Assembly: GCA_934254815.1 (NCBI GenBank)
Contig: CAKQME010000001.1
Coordinates: 141,495 to 205,494 of the forward strand
Length of the DNA: 64,000 nt
Reading direction: 5' to 3'
Source: an uncultured Clostridia bacterium
GTDB lineage: Bacteria; Bacillota; Clostridia; Christensenellales; Borkfalkiaceae
The notes beneath the pieces are model-generated. The model was not told the DNA's origin and did not search any database. It worked only from the letters and a program-made list of their open reading frames with translations. This document shows positions 25,440 to 32,480 of this stretch, piece after piece. Position 1 is the first letter of the stretch. Each line of letters begins with the position of its first letter. A program made the translations under genes and the position numbers.

Positions 25440-25487
25440 ATGAAGAAAATATATCTTTTAAGGTCGCTTTTTAAAGAATACGAGTAA
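25440..25487 (+). CDS. Possible micro-ORF 2 (15 residues)
   Basis: ATG follows GAGG at 10 nt spacing. The peptide is MKKIYLLRSLFKEYE. It lies inside the 395-nt transcript and its stop is close to the next Shine-Dalgarno site, as in a tight operon. Confidence 0.35.
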   Translation: MKKIYLLRSLFKEYE

Positions 25488-25499
25488 AGGAGAGGTCCG

Positions 25500-25595
25500 A
25501 TGCAGCAAGACGAGGCGTCGAAGAGATAGATAGACAAAGACAAATTCTTTATCCGCTATTTGCGCGTAAGGCGTAAACGGAATCGCTTGACATAA
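25500..25595 (+). CDS. Possible micro-ORF 3, interrupted by TAG
   Basis: ATG follows AAAGGAGAGG. The first part is 9 residues (MQQDEASKR) ending in TAG at 25527-25529. The same frame then stays open for 21 more codons to TAA with a basic sequence (FFIRYLRVRRKRNRL). Either only the 9-mer is made, or a longer gene has gained an amber codon. There is no sign of pyrrolysine or suppressor genes in the window. Confidence 0.3.
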
Positions 25596-25648
25596 TGCAA
25601 AGTCGTAAAAGTTTATCTGTCGGATACAACTTAATAGATTAAAAATCA

Positions 25649-25690
25649 AACCGTCGTGAAGATAATAGCGACGGTTATTTTTTATTTTTC
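25649..25690 (+). terminator. Terminator of the micro-ORF transcript
   Basis: AACCGTCG pairs with CGACGGTT around a 12-nt loop, then a run of T residues broken by single A residues. Confidence 0.85.
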
Positions 25691-25706
25691 GGCGCAAACT
25701 TAAAAT

Positions 25707-25859
25707 ATGAATAATTTAAGAGATATATTTTTAAAGTTCTGCGCCGCGCTTGTGGCTGCGGCGGCGATAGTCGGCGGGGCGGCGAAAGAGAATAAAGCCG
25801 AGCCGACTTTCAAAAAAAGCGTTGCCGAACGGGTTACGGTCGAAAAAGTAGCATTTTAA
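25707..25859 (+). CDS. Small membrane or exported peptide (50 residues)
   Basis: The ATG frame encodes a short charged N terminus (NNLRDIFLKFC), one alanine-rich hydrophobic segment (AALVAAAAIVGGAA) and a charged tail (AERVTVEKVAF). This looks like a single-pass membrane peptide. There is no good Shine-Dalgarno sequence, and it begins just past a terminator. Codon usage resembles the core genes, which supports it. It precedes the probable spore protein at 25907 by 47 bp. Confidence 0.45.
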   Translation: MNNLRDIFLKFCAALVAAAAIVGGAAKENKAEPTFKKSVAERVTVEKVAF

Positions 25860-25870
25860 CAAAGCGACGG

Positions 25871-25879
25871 CATATATTA
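25871..25879 (+). promoter_or_regulatory. Possible sigma-E/sigma-K -10 element
   Basis: CATATATTA fits the mother-cell sigma -10 pattern (CATAnnnTA for sigma-K) 27 bp before the start at 25907. The -35 region is weak. This is an inference helped by the gene context. Confidence 0.3.
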
Positions 25880-25906
25880 AAGTGAGAGCGTTTCAGGAGG
25901 TCATAT

Positions 25907-26545
25907 ATGTCGTTCTTTACAAATAACGCCACGGACAGAGGGCCCGGAAGAATAAACGGCAATCCTTTGAACGGGCTTTGCGAAAGAGTGGTAATTCAGG
26001 CTCAGAAAGTCTTTGACGCGTGTATAAGACAGACGCAGGAAGAGGGTATAACTTTGGCTCTGACGGACTTCAATCCCGCCGATCCCGTATATCCGCTTAC
26101 GTTTTTAAGCGCGAGAAGCACCACTAATCAGGGTACGGTTACTAATCTTAAAATAGACCGTTTGCCCGACAGAAGAAGATTTGCGAGAGTTCAGGCTACC
26201 ATTACCGTTCCGATGGAAGTCGTCTACACCGACGCCAACGGGGTAAGGGGTACGGCTCAGTCGAGCGTTTCGATAGATCAGGATATAATAATGTACATAC
26301 CCGAACCGTCGATAATTCCGTTCAACGTAGACGCGGTTGTTTCGATCGTCGCGCCGGAGGGAATATACGTCGAGGGTCCTACTTTTACGGTTACTTGCTG
26401 TATAACTATGATAATGAAAATAGTTATGCCCGTCGAACTGCTTGTTCCGACTTACGGCTACGCGACGATTCCGCCGTGTCAGGAGTACACTCAGGAAGTA
26501 TGTTCGGGGTTCTTCGATCTGCCGATTTATCCCGGCAACGGCTGA
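25907..26545 (+). CDS. Conserved clostridial protein, possibly spore-associated
   Basis: The 212-residue product has no signal peptide. It holds a CERVVIQAQKVFDACIRQ block near residue 25, resembling clostridial proteins often linked to spore coats, then mostly beta-strand sequence, with a cysteine-containing hydrophobic patch (TVTCCITMIMKIVMPVELL) and a C-terminal CQEYTQEVCSG segment. AGGAGG lies 7 nt before the ATG. A sigma-E/K-like -10 element stands in front and yabP-yabQ follow 2 kb on. The spore role is inference; I cannot name the family with certainty. Confidence 0.6.
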   Translation: MSFFTNNATDRGPGRINGNPLNGLCERVVIQAQKVFDACIRQTQEEGITLALTDFNPADPVYPLTFLSARSTTNQGTVTNLKIDRLPDRRRFARVQATITVPMEVVYTDANGVRGTAQSSVSIDQDIIMYIPEPSIIPFNVDAVVSIVAPEGIYVEGPTFTVTCCITMIMKIVMPVELLVPTYGYATIPPCQEYTQEVCSGFFDLPIYPGNG

Positions 26546-26557
26546 AAAACATAATAT

Positions 26558-26594
26558 AAACCGTCGCGTTTCGGGCGCGGCGGTTTATTTTTTG
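26558..26594 (+). terminator. Rho-independent terminator
   Basis: AAACCGTCGCG and CGCGGCGGTTT pair with one wobble, followed by ATTTTTTG. Confidence 0.9.
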
Positions 26595-26614
26595 CCGTTT
26601 TTGCCGTAAATGAC

Positions 26615-26643
26615 TTGAAAAAATAAGCGTAAAGTGATATTAT
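26615..26643 (+). promoter_or_regulatory. Promoter of the phosphoesterase-PTS IIC operon
   Basis: TTGAAA, a 17-bp spacer and TATTAT are seen, placing the start site near 26650. Confidence 0.7.
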
Positions 26644-26649
26644 AAATTA

Positions 26650-26788
26650 GGCATTGCATTGTTTATCGTCGGTTATCCCGCGATAATAAACCGATTTACG
26701 CGGCGTTTTTCGCCGCAGGCGGTACTAAAAGTACGGTTTTCGGGGTCTGCTTTGCCTTAAGAGCCTCTTTGCGGTAAAGGAAATGCCT
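26650..26788 (+). promoter_or_regulatory. Structured 5' leader, possible cis-regulatory RNA
   Basis: The about 139-nt leader holds four local hairpins in series: TTATCG/CGATAA, GCGGCG/CGCCGC with a T5 loop, GTACT/AGTAC with an AAA loop, and TTTGCC/GGTAAA. The right arm of the last lies in the Shine-Dalgarno zone (GGTAAAGG), so it could hide the ribosome site. I do not recognise a known riboswitch consensus. Confidence 0.4.
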
Positions 26789-27511
26789 ATGAGTATTTAC
26801 GCGATAAGCGATTTGCATATAAATAACGACGGTACAAAGCCTATGGACGTGTTCGGCGGTAAATGGGTCGGGTATCTGCCGAAAATAGCCGAAGATTGGA
26901 AAAAGAAAGTTTCCGATAACGACGCGGTGCTTATCGGCGGTGATATCAGCTGGGCTATGGATCTACCCGAAGCGGTGGAGGATATCAAACGTTTTCTGTC
27001 TCCGCTGAAAGGCAAAAAGATCTTTGTACGCGGCAATCACGACTACTGGTGGAAAAGCATTACCCGTATCCGCGACAGTTTTCCCGAAGATTACTGCTTT
27101 TTACAGAACGACTGCGTTAAATTCGGCAACAGCGTTATCTGCGGTTCCCGCGGGTGGTGCGTGGAGGGTTCGCCCGATTTCAAGGAGCAGGACAAGAAGA
27201 TATATCTTCGCGAAGTAGAAAGGCTCAGACTTGCGTTTTCGAAAGTCGAAAAAGTACGCGAAGACGGCGACGAAATAATCGCGCTTGTTCATTATCCGCC
27301 GTTCAACGCCAAACGCGAAAATTCGCTTTTTACCGAACTTTTCGAAGAACACGGAGTAAATAAAGTCGTTTACGGGCATCTTCACGGCAGCGAAAGCCGT
27401 ACCGACAGAAAGATAGTTAGAAACGGTATAAAATATTATCTTACTTCCTGCGATCAGGTCGATAATAAGTTGACTCTGATTACGGGTGACGGAGTGAAAA
27501 ATGACGTTTAA
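26789..27511 (+). CDS. Calcineurin-like metallophosphoesterase
   Basis: The protein carries the dimetal motifs of the family in order: ISDLHIN (DxH), GGDISW (GD), VRGNHDYWW (GNHD), then a late HYPPF and VYGHLHG (GHxH). About 240 residues is a compact single-domain enzyme, probably cytosolic. The substrate is unknown. AAAGG stands 3 nt before the ATG at 26783 but 9 nt before the one at 26789, so the latter is chosen. It overlaps the PTS IIC gene by 11 bp, so the two are coupled. Confidence 0.9.
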   Translation: MSIYAISDLHINNDGTKPMDVFGGKWVGYLPKIAEDWKKKVSDNDAVLIGGDISWAMDLPEAVEDIKRFLSPLKGKKIFVRGNHDYWWKSITRIRDSFPEDYCFLQNDCVKFGNSVICGSRGWCVEGSPDFKEQDKKIYLREVERLRLAFSKVEKVREDGDEIIALVHYPPFNAKRENSLFTELFEEHGVNKVVYGHLHGSESRTDRKIVRNGIKYYLTSCDQVDNKLTLITGDGVKNDV

Positions 27512-28577
27512 AGAAAGGGCTAAATTTTTAGCCGACAGGTGGTTTATCAAGGCGTTTTCGGGTATGGCGCAGGGGCTTTTCTGCACGCTTATTGCGGGTA
27601 CTATACTCGAACTTATCTCAAAATGGATAGGCGATAACGCCGTCGGCAATCTGGTTAAAACGATATCCGCAATCGCGAAAACGATGATGGGCGCGGGTAT
27701 AGGCGTTGGCATAGCTCACGCGCTCGGTGCGAAGAAACTTACGCTTTTTTCGTGCGCGGCGGCGGGTTTCGTCGGCGCGTTCGCGGATAAGATAATCGCC
27801 GGCGGATTTACGGCGGTTACGCTCGGTATGCCGGGCAACCCGATAGGCGCTTACGTCGTTTCGCTTCTCGCGGCGGAAGTGATTTCGCTTTACGAGGGCA
27901 AGACTAAATTCGACATACTGATAGTTCCGCTCGGTGCGCTGGTTCTGTGTCTCGGCGGCATTTATCTTGCCTATCCGTTTATATGGCTTATAAATAAACT
28001 CGGCGTGCTTATATCCGAAGCGACGGCTATAACTCCGTTCTTTATGGGTATAATAATTTCCGTTATTATGGGCGTTTTGCTTACTATGCCTACCTCGTCG
28101 GCTGCTATATGGATATCTGTCGCAAGCGGTATTACCGACGATTCTATGCTTATAGCGGGCGGCGCGGCGGTTGTCGGCTGTTCGTGTCATATGATAGGTT
28201 TCGCCGTGGCGTCTTTCCGTGAAAACGGGGTTTCCGGGCTTATATCTCAGGGGTTGGGTACAAGTATGTTGCAGATACCCAATATAATGAAAAAGCCCGT
28301 GATAATGCTTCCGGAAATAATAGCCAGCGCGATTTTAGGCCCTGTTTCGACATGCGTTTTCGGTCTGAAATGTAACGCGTCGGGCGGCGGAATGGGTACG
28401 AGCGGGCTTGTCGGCGTGTTCGGAACGATAGAGGCAAGCGGTGATCTCGCGCCGTGGCTGCTTGCGCTCGGTATCGCGCTTTTGATGTTTATACTGCCCG
28501 CGGCGATATGTTTCGGGTTGTCCGAACTGATGCGAAAACTCGGCTGGATAAAAGACGGCGATCAGAAATTAGAATAA
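27501..28577 (+). CDS. PTS system EIIC-type membrane transporter
   Basis: The 358-residue polytopic protein fits the PTS_EIIC_2 family: about nine to ten hydrophobic segments, glycine-rich turns (ALGAKKLTLFSCAAAGFVGAFADK), VLLTMPTSSAAIWISV and a long conserved tail block (CNASGGGMGTSGLVGVFGTI). No EIIA or EIIB domain is fused or nearby, as is usual for this family, so phosphotransfer-coupled uptake is not certain. Its partner gene is the metallophosphoesterase. Confidence 0.85.
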   Translation: MTFKERAKFLADRWFIKAFSGMAQGLFCTLIAGTILELISKWIGDNAVGNLVKTISAIAKTMMGAGIGVGIAHALGAKKLTLFSCAAAGFVGAFADKIIAGGFTAVTLGMPGNPIGAYVVSLLAAEVISLYEGKTKFDILIVPLGALVLCLGGIYLAYPFIWLINKLGVLISEATAITPFFMGIIISVIMGVLLTMPTSSAAIWISVASGITDDSMLIAGGAAVVGCSCHMIGFAVASFRENGVSGLISQGLGTSMLQIPNIMKKPVIMLPEIIASAILGPVSTCVFGLKCNASGGGMGTSGLVGVFGTIEASGDLAPWLLALGIALLMFILPAAICFGLSELMRKLGWIKDGDQKLE

Positions 28578-28583
28578 ACGCGT

Positions 28584-28619
28584 AACGCTTCTCATATTTT
28601 AATGAGGGGCGTTATTTTT
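28584..28619 (+). terminator. Terminator overlapping the yabP ribosome site
   Basis: AACGCTTCTCAT pairs with ATGAGGGGCGTT (two G-T wobbles) around ATTTTA, followed by ATTTTT. The right arm contains GAGGGG, the only Shine-Dalgarno candidate for yabP, so the hairpin could also block its translation. Confidence 0.65.
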
Positions 28620-28880
28620 ATGGAACAGCAAAAAAATCATATAGTCACGTTGGATAATCGCAAATGCCTTAAAGCGGGCGGGGTTGCCGAAGTTCTTGGC
28701 TTTAACGAGCGTGAAGTGCGCGCCGCGCTTGTCGGCGGCGGAAAAATAATAATTACGGGCGATAAACTCGCGATAGACGGGTTTTCCAAACAGACGGGCG
28801 AACTCGCTTTAAGCGGGCTTGTCTGCGGAATAAAATATTCAGATATTCAGGGCGTATCGGTTAAACGCTTTTTCAAATAA
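28620..28880 (+). CDS. yabP: YabP/YqfC family sporulation protein
   Basis: YabP is a small protein of the spore cortex/assembly pathway made in the mother cell. The 86 residues show the family's all-beta pattern: HIVTLDNRKCLKAGGVAEVLGFNE, then GGGKIIITGDKLAIDGF and a GELALSGLV strand. The ATG at 28620 is chosen because it stands 10 nt after GAGGGG; an ATG at 28602 lies inside the terminator hairpin. It overlaps yabQ by 1 bp. The order yabP-yabQ-divIC equals that of Bacillus. Confidence 0.88.
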   Translation: MEQQKNHIVTLDNRKCLKAGGVAEVLGFNEREVRAALVGGGKIIITGDKLAIDGFSKQTGELALSGLVCGIKYSDIQGVSVKRFFK

Positions 28881-29377
28881 TGTTCGTTTCGAAAGATCAG
28901 ATATATTATTTTGCGGAGTGCCTGTTTATAGGTGTGGTTTCGGGGCTTGCGTGCGAAATTTTTACGTTTGTAACGGCGGCGGTCAAAGCCGCCGTAGTCC
29001 GCCATATAACCGATTTTTTAAGTTTTGCGGTCGTCGCGGCGGCGTATTTTTATGCGTCGGTGTATTTTCGCTTTCCGTCCGTCAGGGCGTATATGCCGCT
29101 CGGCACGGCGGCGGGGTTTTGTCTGGAACGTATAAGCGCGCATAAAATACTTGCAAAATATACGGAAATATGTTATAATGCCATAGTAAAACGATTACGG
29201 AGGGCAATATATGACCGAAAGAAAAATGCGAAGACTCGTATCGTCGGGAACGGCGGTCGCGGTGATAACGCTGTTTATTCTTCTCGGCGTGCTGATATAT
29301 CAATTAGCGGCGTTAAGTTCAAAAAAACGCGAAATAGCAAGACTTCAGCAGGAATACGAGCAACTCGTAAAGGATAG
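28880..29377 (+). CDS. yabQ: Spore cortex biosynthesis protein YabQ
   Basis: YabQ is a polytopic membrane protein required for spore cortex formation. About four hydrophobic segments fill the first 95 residues (FAECLFIGVVSGLACEIFTF onward). The last 55 residues are basic, repetitive in serine and lysine, and are read from DNA that also codes for divIC in another frame: the two genes overlap by 167 bp. Such a long overlap is unusual; a frameshift near 29200 would shorten it. Context makes the identity secure, the C terminus less so. Confidence 0.82.
   Translation: MFVSKDQIYYFAECLFIGVVSGLACEIFTFVTAAVKAAVVRHITDFLSFAVVAAAYFYASVYFRFPSVRAYMPLGTAAGFCLERISAHKILAKYTEICYNAIVKRLRRAIYDRKKNAKTRIVGNGGRGDNAVYSSRRADISISGVKFKKTRNSKTSAGIRATRKG
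29151..29179 (+). promoter_or_regulatory. Internal promoter for divIC, inside yabQ
   Basis: TTGCAA, 17 bp and perfect TATAAT are seen 32 bp upstream of the divIC ATG. It would free divIC, a vegetative division gene, from the sporulation control of yabPQ. Confidence 0.75.
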
Positions 29378-29471
29378 AGACGACAAACAATCGGAATACG
29401 ATAAATGGATGAGCGAAGAGGGCAGGCGTATTCTTGCCCGTCAGCACGGCTGGGTGCTTAAAAACGACTGA
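29211..29471 (+). CDS. divIC: Septum formation initiator DivIC/FtsB-like
   Basis: DivIC is a bitopic division protein that works with FtsL and DivIB/FtsQ. The 86 residues have a short basic cytoplasmic tail (TERKMRRLV), one membrane segment (TAVAVITLFILLGVLIYQLA), a coiled coil of about 35 residues (KKREIARLQQEYEQLVKDRD), and an ending typical of the family (ILARQHGWVLKND). ACGGAGGG precedes the ATG. The stop overlaps the ppx start. Confidence 0.9.
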   Translation: MTERKMRRLVSSGTAVAVITLFILLGVLIYQLAALSSKKREIARLQQEYEQLVKDRDDKQSEYDKWMSEEGRRILARQHGWVLKND

Positions 29472-30349
29472 TGAAAAAATACGGCATAATAGATATAGGT
29501 TCAAATTCCGTCCGCGCGAGAGTGTTTTCGGACGGAAAAATTTTATACGGAGATATGCGTACCACAAGGCTTGGCGAGGGGTTGGCAGTCGGTACGGCAT
29601 TGACGGGAAATTCGATTGAAAGAACCGTCGAAGCGATTGCGAAATTCAAGGCGGAATTTGAAAAAATAAGCGTCGATGAAATTTACGCGTTCGCCACCGA
29701 AGCCGTCAGAAGCGCGGATAACGGCAAAGAGTTCGTAAAGCTTACGCTTGAAAAAACGGGCTTGAAAATCGACGTGGTAAGCGGCGACGAAGAGGGCGAA
29801 CTCGGTTTGCTCGGCGCGGTAGGCAACGACGACGGCGGAATAATCGACATAGGCGGCGCGAGCGCGGAAATAAGCGTCGTAAAAAATAAAAAAATAATAT
29901 ATTCCCATTCTCTGCCGCTCGGCGCGGTGCGGCTTTACGGCGCGTGCGGCGAAGACGAAGAAAAGCTCGATAAAATGATTTCCGCAAGACTGCCCGAATA
30001 CGGTGTTGTTCCGAAAGACGTGACTTTCAGAGCCGTCGGCGGAACGGCGACCACTATAGCCGCAATGGATATAGGGCTTGAAAAATACGACGCCGACAGG
30101 GTAGACGGTTACGTTTTAACCCGCGAGGCGATCGACCGCGATTACGGGCTTATAAAGGCGTTGGACAGACCGCGTCGAGAAGAGCTTTTACATATACCGA
30201 AAAAGCGGTCGGATATAATCGTCTGCGGCGCATATATGCTTAAACGTATAACCGAAAATTTCGGCATCGAAAAAGTCGTGGTAAAGGAAAGCGACAACTT
30301 GCTCGGTTATTTGAAAAAACGCGTGTACGGAGAGAGTTATGAAAGATAA
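29471..30349 (+). CDS. Ppx/GppA family exopolyphosphatase or pppGpp phosphatase
   Basis: The 292-residue protein has the ASKHA fold motifs: GIIDIGSNSVRARVF (phosphate 1), FATEAVRSADNG, GIIDIGGASAEISVV (phosphate 2) and AVGGTATTIAA. No C-terminal HD domain is present, so it is the short form. It hydrolyses phosphoanhydride bonds of polyphosphate or pppGpp; which one cannot be said. It is coupled to divIC and to the next gene (11-bp overlap). Confidence 0.9.
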   Translation: MKKYGIIDIGSNSVRARVFSDGKILYGDMRTTRLGEGLAVGTALTGNSIERTVEAIAKFKAEFEKISVDEIYAFATEAVRSADNGKEFVKLTLEKTGLKIDVVSGDEEGELGLLGAVGNDDGGIIDIGGASAEISVVKNKKIIYSHSLPLGAVRLYGACGEDEEKLDKMISARLPEYGVVPKDVTFRAVGGTATTIAAMDIGLEKYDADRVDGYVLTREAIDRDYGLIKALDRPRREELLHIPKKRSDIIVCGAYMLKRITENFGIEKVVVKESDNLLGYLKKRVYGESYER

Positions 30350-31361
30350 CGGAAAATCGAAAAACGCGCTTATCGTCGTGATTTATATTCTGGCTTTTGC
30401 CTTGGGCGGCGGAATTGCCGCGCTTTATTGTCGCGATGTTTACTCGCTTATTTTATCCGCGGCGGGGCTTGTCGTGATATGGGTCGCGACGTCGCTTTTT
30501 CACGAGTGCGGACATCTGTTCGCGGCTAAGGCTTCGGGTTTCGAAATAATAAAATTCGTCGTAGTCGGCTTTTGTTACGATAAAACGAAAAGACGTAAAC
30601 TTCGTTTTAAACTTTTCCCCGAAGAAATGGGAGAAATAACGGTGATACCCAAAAAGGTGACGGACGACGGAGAAAACGGCGAAAGATACGCTTCTGTTAT
30701 CGTCGGCGGGCTTATAGGTCACGCGCTGGCAACGCTTGTTTTTATAGTCGTATTGCTTGTCGCGGATAGTTTTTACGTCCGTTCGTTTTTCGCGTTTTTC
30801 ACCCTGTCGCTCGCAACGCTTATTATAAACGGAGTGGCGGGTATAATACCGTCGTCGGACGGCAGTTTGCTCAAAGAAAAAAACTTCGGCGGCTACGAGG
30901 GCTATCTCGATATTTTAAGGTTGCTTTCCGACGGGGTGACTTACGGAAGTATATACGAAAAATATTTCGATTCCGAAAACTGTCCCGACGCGTTAAAATC
31001 GGCTGTACGGCTTTTTGAACTCAGACGCGAAGAAGAACTCGGAAATCTCGAAACCGCGCGTTTAAAGGCGGCTGCAACGCCCTGGATACGGGTAAACGAC
31101 CCGGAACTGGCGGCTGAAATTTTATTTATAGGCTATTTTACGGGTGATAAAGCCTTGATAGAAAGCTATGAGTACGTTGCGGAGTATCTCGATGCCGTCG
31201 ACGAACCTTACGCCCAGAGACTGAGACTTGCCAAAGCGAAATATAACGGCGACGAAGCGTATTTCGGCGCGGCGTATAAAACGGCGATAAAGGCTTGCGG
31301 AGAGGAGTATTTTTCGGGCGACGGAAGTTTCAATAAAATTATGATAGAAAGATTGGCGTGA
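30339..31361 (+). CDS. M50-type membrane metalloprotease (S2P-like)
   Basis: Site-2-type proteases cut membrane-spanning segments of signalling proteins. The 340 residues have hydrophobic segments near 10-30 and 35-58, the zinc motif HECGH (55-59), more membrane segments between 125 and 170, and a second motif NGVAGIIPSSDG (164-175) whose Asp174 would be the third ligand. The C-terminal 140 residues are soluble and helical, TPR-like in feel. Given the sporulation neighbours a SpoIVFB-like role is possible, but other M50 proteins look alike. Confidence 0.82.
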   Translation: MKDNGKSKNALIVVIYILAFALGGGIAALYCRDVYSLILSAAGLVVIWVATSLFHECGHLFAAKASGFEIIKFVVVGFCYDKTKRRKLRFKLFPEEMGEITVIPKKVTDDGENGERYASVIVGGLIGHALATLVFIVVLLVADSFYVRSFFAFFTLSLATLIINGVAGIIPSSDGSLLKEKNFGGYEGYLDILRLLSDGVTYGSIYEKYFDSENCPDALKSAVRLFELRREEELGNLETARLKAAATPWIRVNDPELAAEILFIGYFTGDKALIESYEYVAEYLDAVDEPYAQRLRLAKAKYNGDEAYFGAAYKTAIKACGEEYFSGDGSFNKIMIERLA

Positions 31362-31370
31362 TAAGACGTA

Positions 31371-31410
31371 AAAAGCCGTTTCGTTGTGTGACGAAACGGC
31401 TTTGTTTTTT
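31371..31410 (+). terminator. Rho-independent terminator between converging genes
   Basis: AAAGCCGTTTCGT and ACGAAACGGCTTT form a perfect 13-bp stem around TGTGTG, followed by GTTTTTT. The A run at its left also gives a short T tract on the minus strand, so it may serve both sides. Confidence 0.92.
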
Positions 31411-31414
31411 ATTT

Positions 31415-32479
31415 TCAGAATTCGATTGTCTTTTCGTGATCGAGTTCGGCGGAGTGGTAGGGGATAACGGCGGAAAAACGGTTTCTGCTCTTTAACTCTT
31501 CGAATTGTCGGTAATTAAGATGCACGGGATATCTGAGCGACACCATTTTATTGTCGTTGATAAGTTTTTCGTTGTACGAGTTTTTTTCCGTTGTTCCGGT
31601 CATTACGGCGCTTCCGCCGAGGTCGAGTATCTGTCGGGCGATGTTTTGCGACGATTGTTTTTTCAGCTGCGGATCTCCGACGAAAACTATTCCTTTGCTT
31701 TGTCCGCGGTATGCCTGAACGGTTGCGTATATTTTGTCCGAACGATACCAGAAAGCTTCGGTTTCGTCGGGAATGAGATTCTGTAAGAAACGCTCCTCCG
31801 CATAAAACGGAACGTTTTCCGTGCGGTCGGAAAATAATTTGAGAATTTCAAGTCCGCGCCCGAATTTCGGGACGGGGAAGAGCAGTAATCGATGCTCGGA
31901 TAACAGCTTTTTCGTCTCTGCCGCAAGGGCGTCGCAAGCGTTTTCGTATGAAACGTCGTCTTTTCCGTAGGCGCAGTCGAGAACGGCGATATCGGCATAT
32001 TCGTTACGGATAGGGTCGCAGGCATAAACAAGGGTGTTCTCGGTGTAATCGCCCGAAAAAAGTATGGTCTTGCCGTTCAGAGAAAAACTGTACCATACGC
32101 TGCCCGCGCAGTGACCGCTTCGCCCGTAACGGATATCGATATTGCGGAAATTGCCGCGCCCCGACGGACAGAGTTCGCCAAGAGATATGCTTTTTGCGAG
32201 AGTAAAAGGCAGTTGCCTTATCGTTTCGCTGGACGCGATAACTTCGCCGTTAAATCCGTTTTCGTAAAGCCAGAGCGCGGCTCCCGAATGGTCTGCGTGC
32301 GAGTGGGTCAGAAATAACGCCTCCGCGCTTTTTATTTGTTCGGGCGACAGTCTCGGATAGGGGTTTTCGGAGTCGTCCGCCATTATGCCGCAGTCGACGA
32401 TAAAATTTATACCGTCTCCATATACATAAAAGCAGTTTCTGCCGTGTTCGCCTACGCCGCCCGCAATGTAAAGTTCCAT
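31415..32479 (-). CDS. MBL-fold metallo-hydrolase (beta-CASP-like)
   Basis: The 354 residues carry the metallo-beta-lactamase motifs LTHSHADHSGA (HxHxDH), GHCAGS and FSGDYTENT, in the arrangement of the RNA-processing exonuclease and CPSF-like group; a later YPVHL and PYHSAELDHE supply possible last metal ligands. The start lies 1 bp after the stop of the ABC permease, so it is the last gene of that importer operon. Its role there is unclear: it may hydrolyse an imported compound or simply be co-transcribed. Confidence 0.85.
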   Translation of the reverse strand: MELYIAGGVGEHGRNCFYVYGDGINFIVDCGIMADDSENPYPRLSPEQIKSAEALFLTHSHADHSGAALWLYENGFNGEVIASSETIRQLPFTLAKSISLGELCPSGRGNFRNIDIRYGRSGHCAGSVWYSFSLNGKTILFSGDYTENTLVYACDPIRNEYADIAVLDCAYGKDDVSYENACDALAAETKKLLSEHRLLLFPVPKFGRGLEILKLFSDRTENVPFYAEERFLQNLIPDETEAFWYRSDKIYATVQAYRGQSKGIVFVGDPQLKKQSSQNIARQILDLGGSAVMTGTTEKNSYNEKLINDNKMVSLRYPVHLNYRQFEELKSRNRFSAVIPYHSAELDHEKTIEF

Positions 32480-32480
32480 A

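Larger units (their letters stand above)
25296..25690 (+). ncRNA. Predicted 395-nt transcript with micro-ORFs
   Basis: The unit runs from the consensus promoter to the terminator at 25649-25689. Near its 5' end GAGCC and GGTTC form a stem capped by a GAAA tetraloop, directly before AAGGAGG. No frame exceeds about 35 codons, but at least three short frames have Shine-Dalgarno sites (25336, 25440, 25500). I found no match by eye to RNase P RNA, 6S RNA or SRP RNA. It may be a structured RNA, a micro-peptide operon, or a regulatory leader whose gene was lost. Confidence 0.5.

Noticed and set aside
25490..25525. SRP RNA-like string AGGTCCGATGCAGC
   Set aside because: It recalls the helix 8 motif of SRP RNA, but the GGAA loop and the pairing partner are missing; taken as chance.
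25527..25529. Amber codon read as pyrrolysine or by readthrough
   Set aside because: No pyl genes in the window and the host group gives no reason; a simple stop or a mutated gene is more likely.
25296..25690. Possible RNase P RNA in the 395-nt transcript
   Set aside because: Length fits, but the universally conserved GAGGAAAGTCC and ACAGAA segments are not found.
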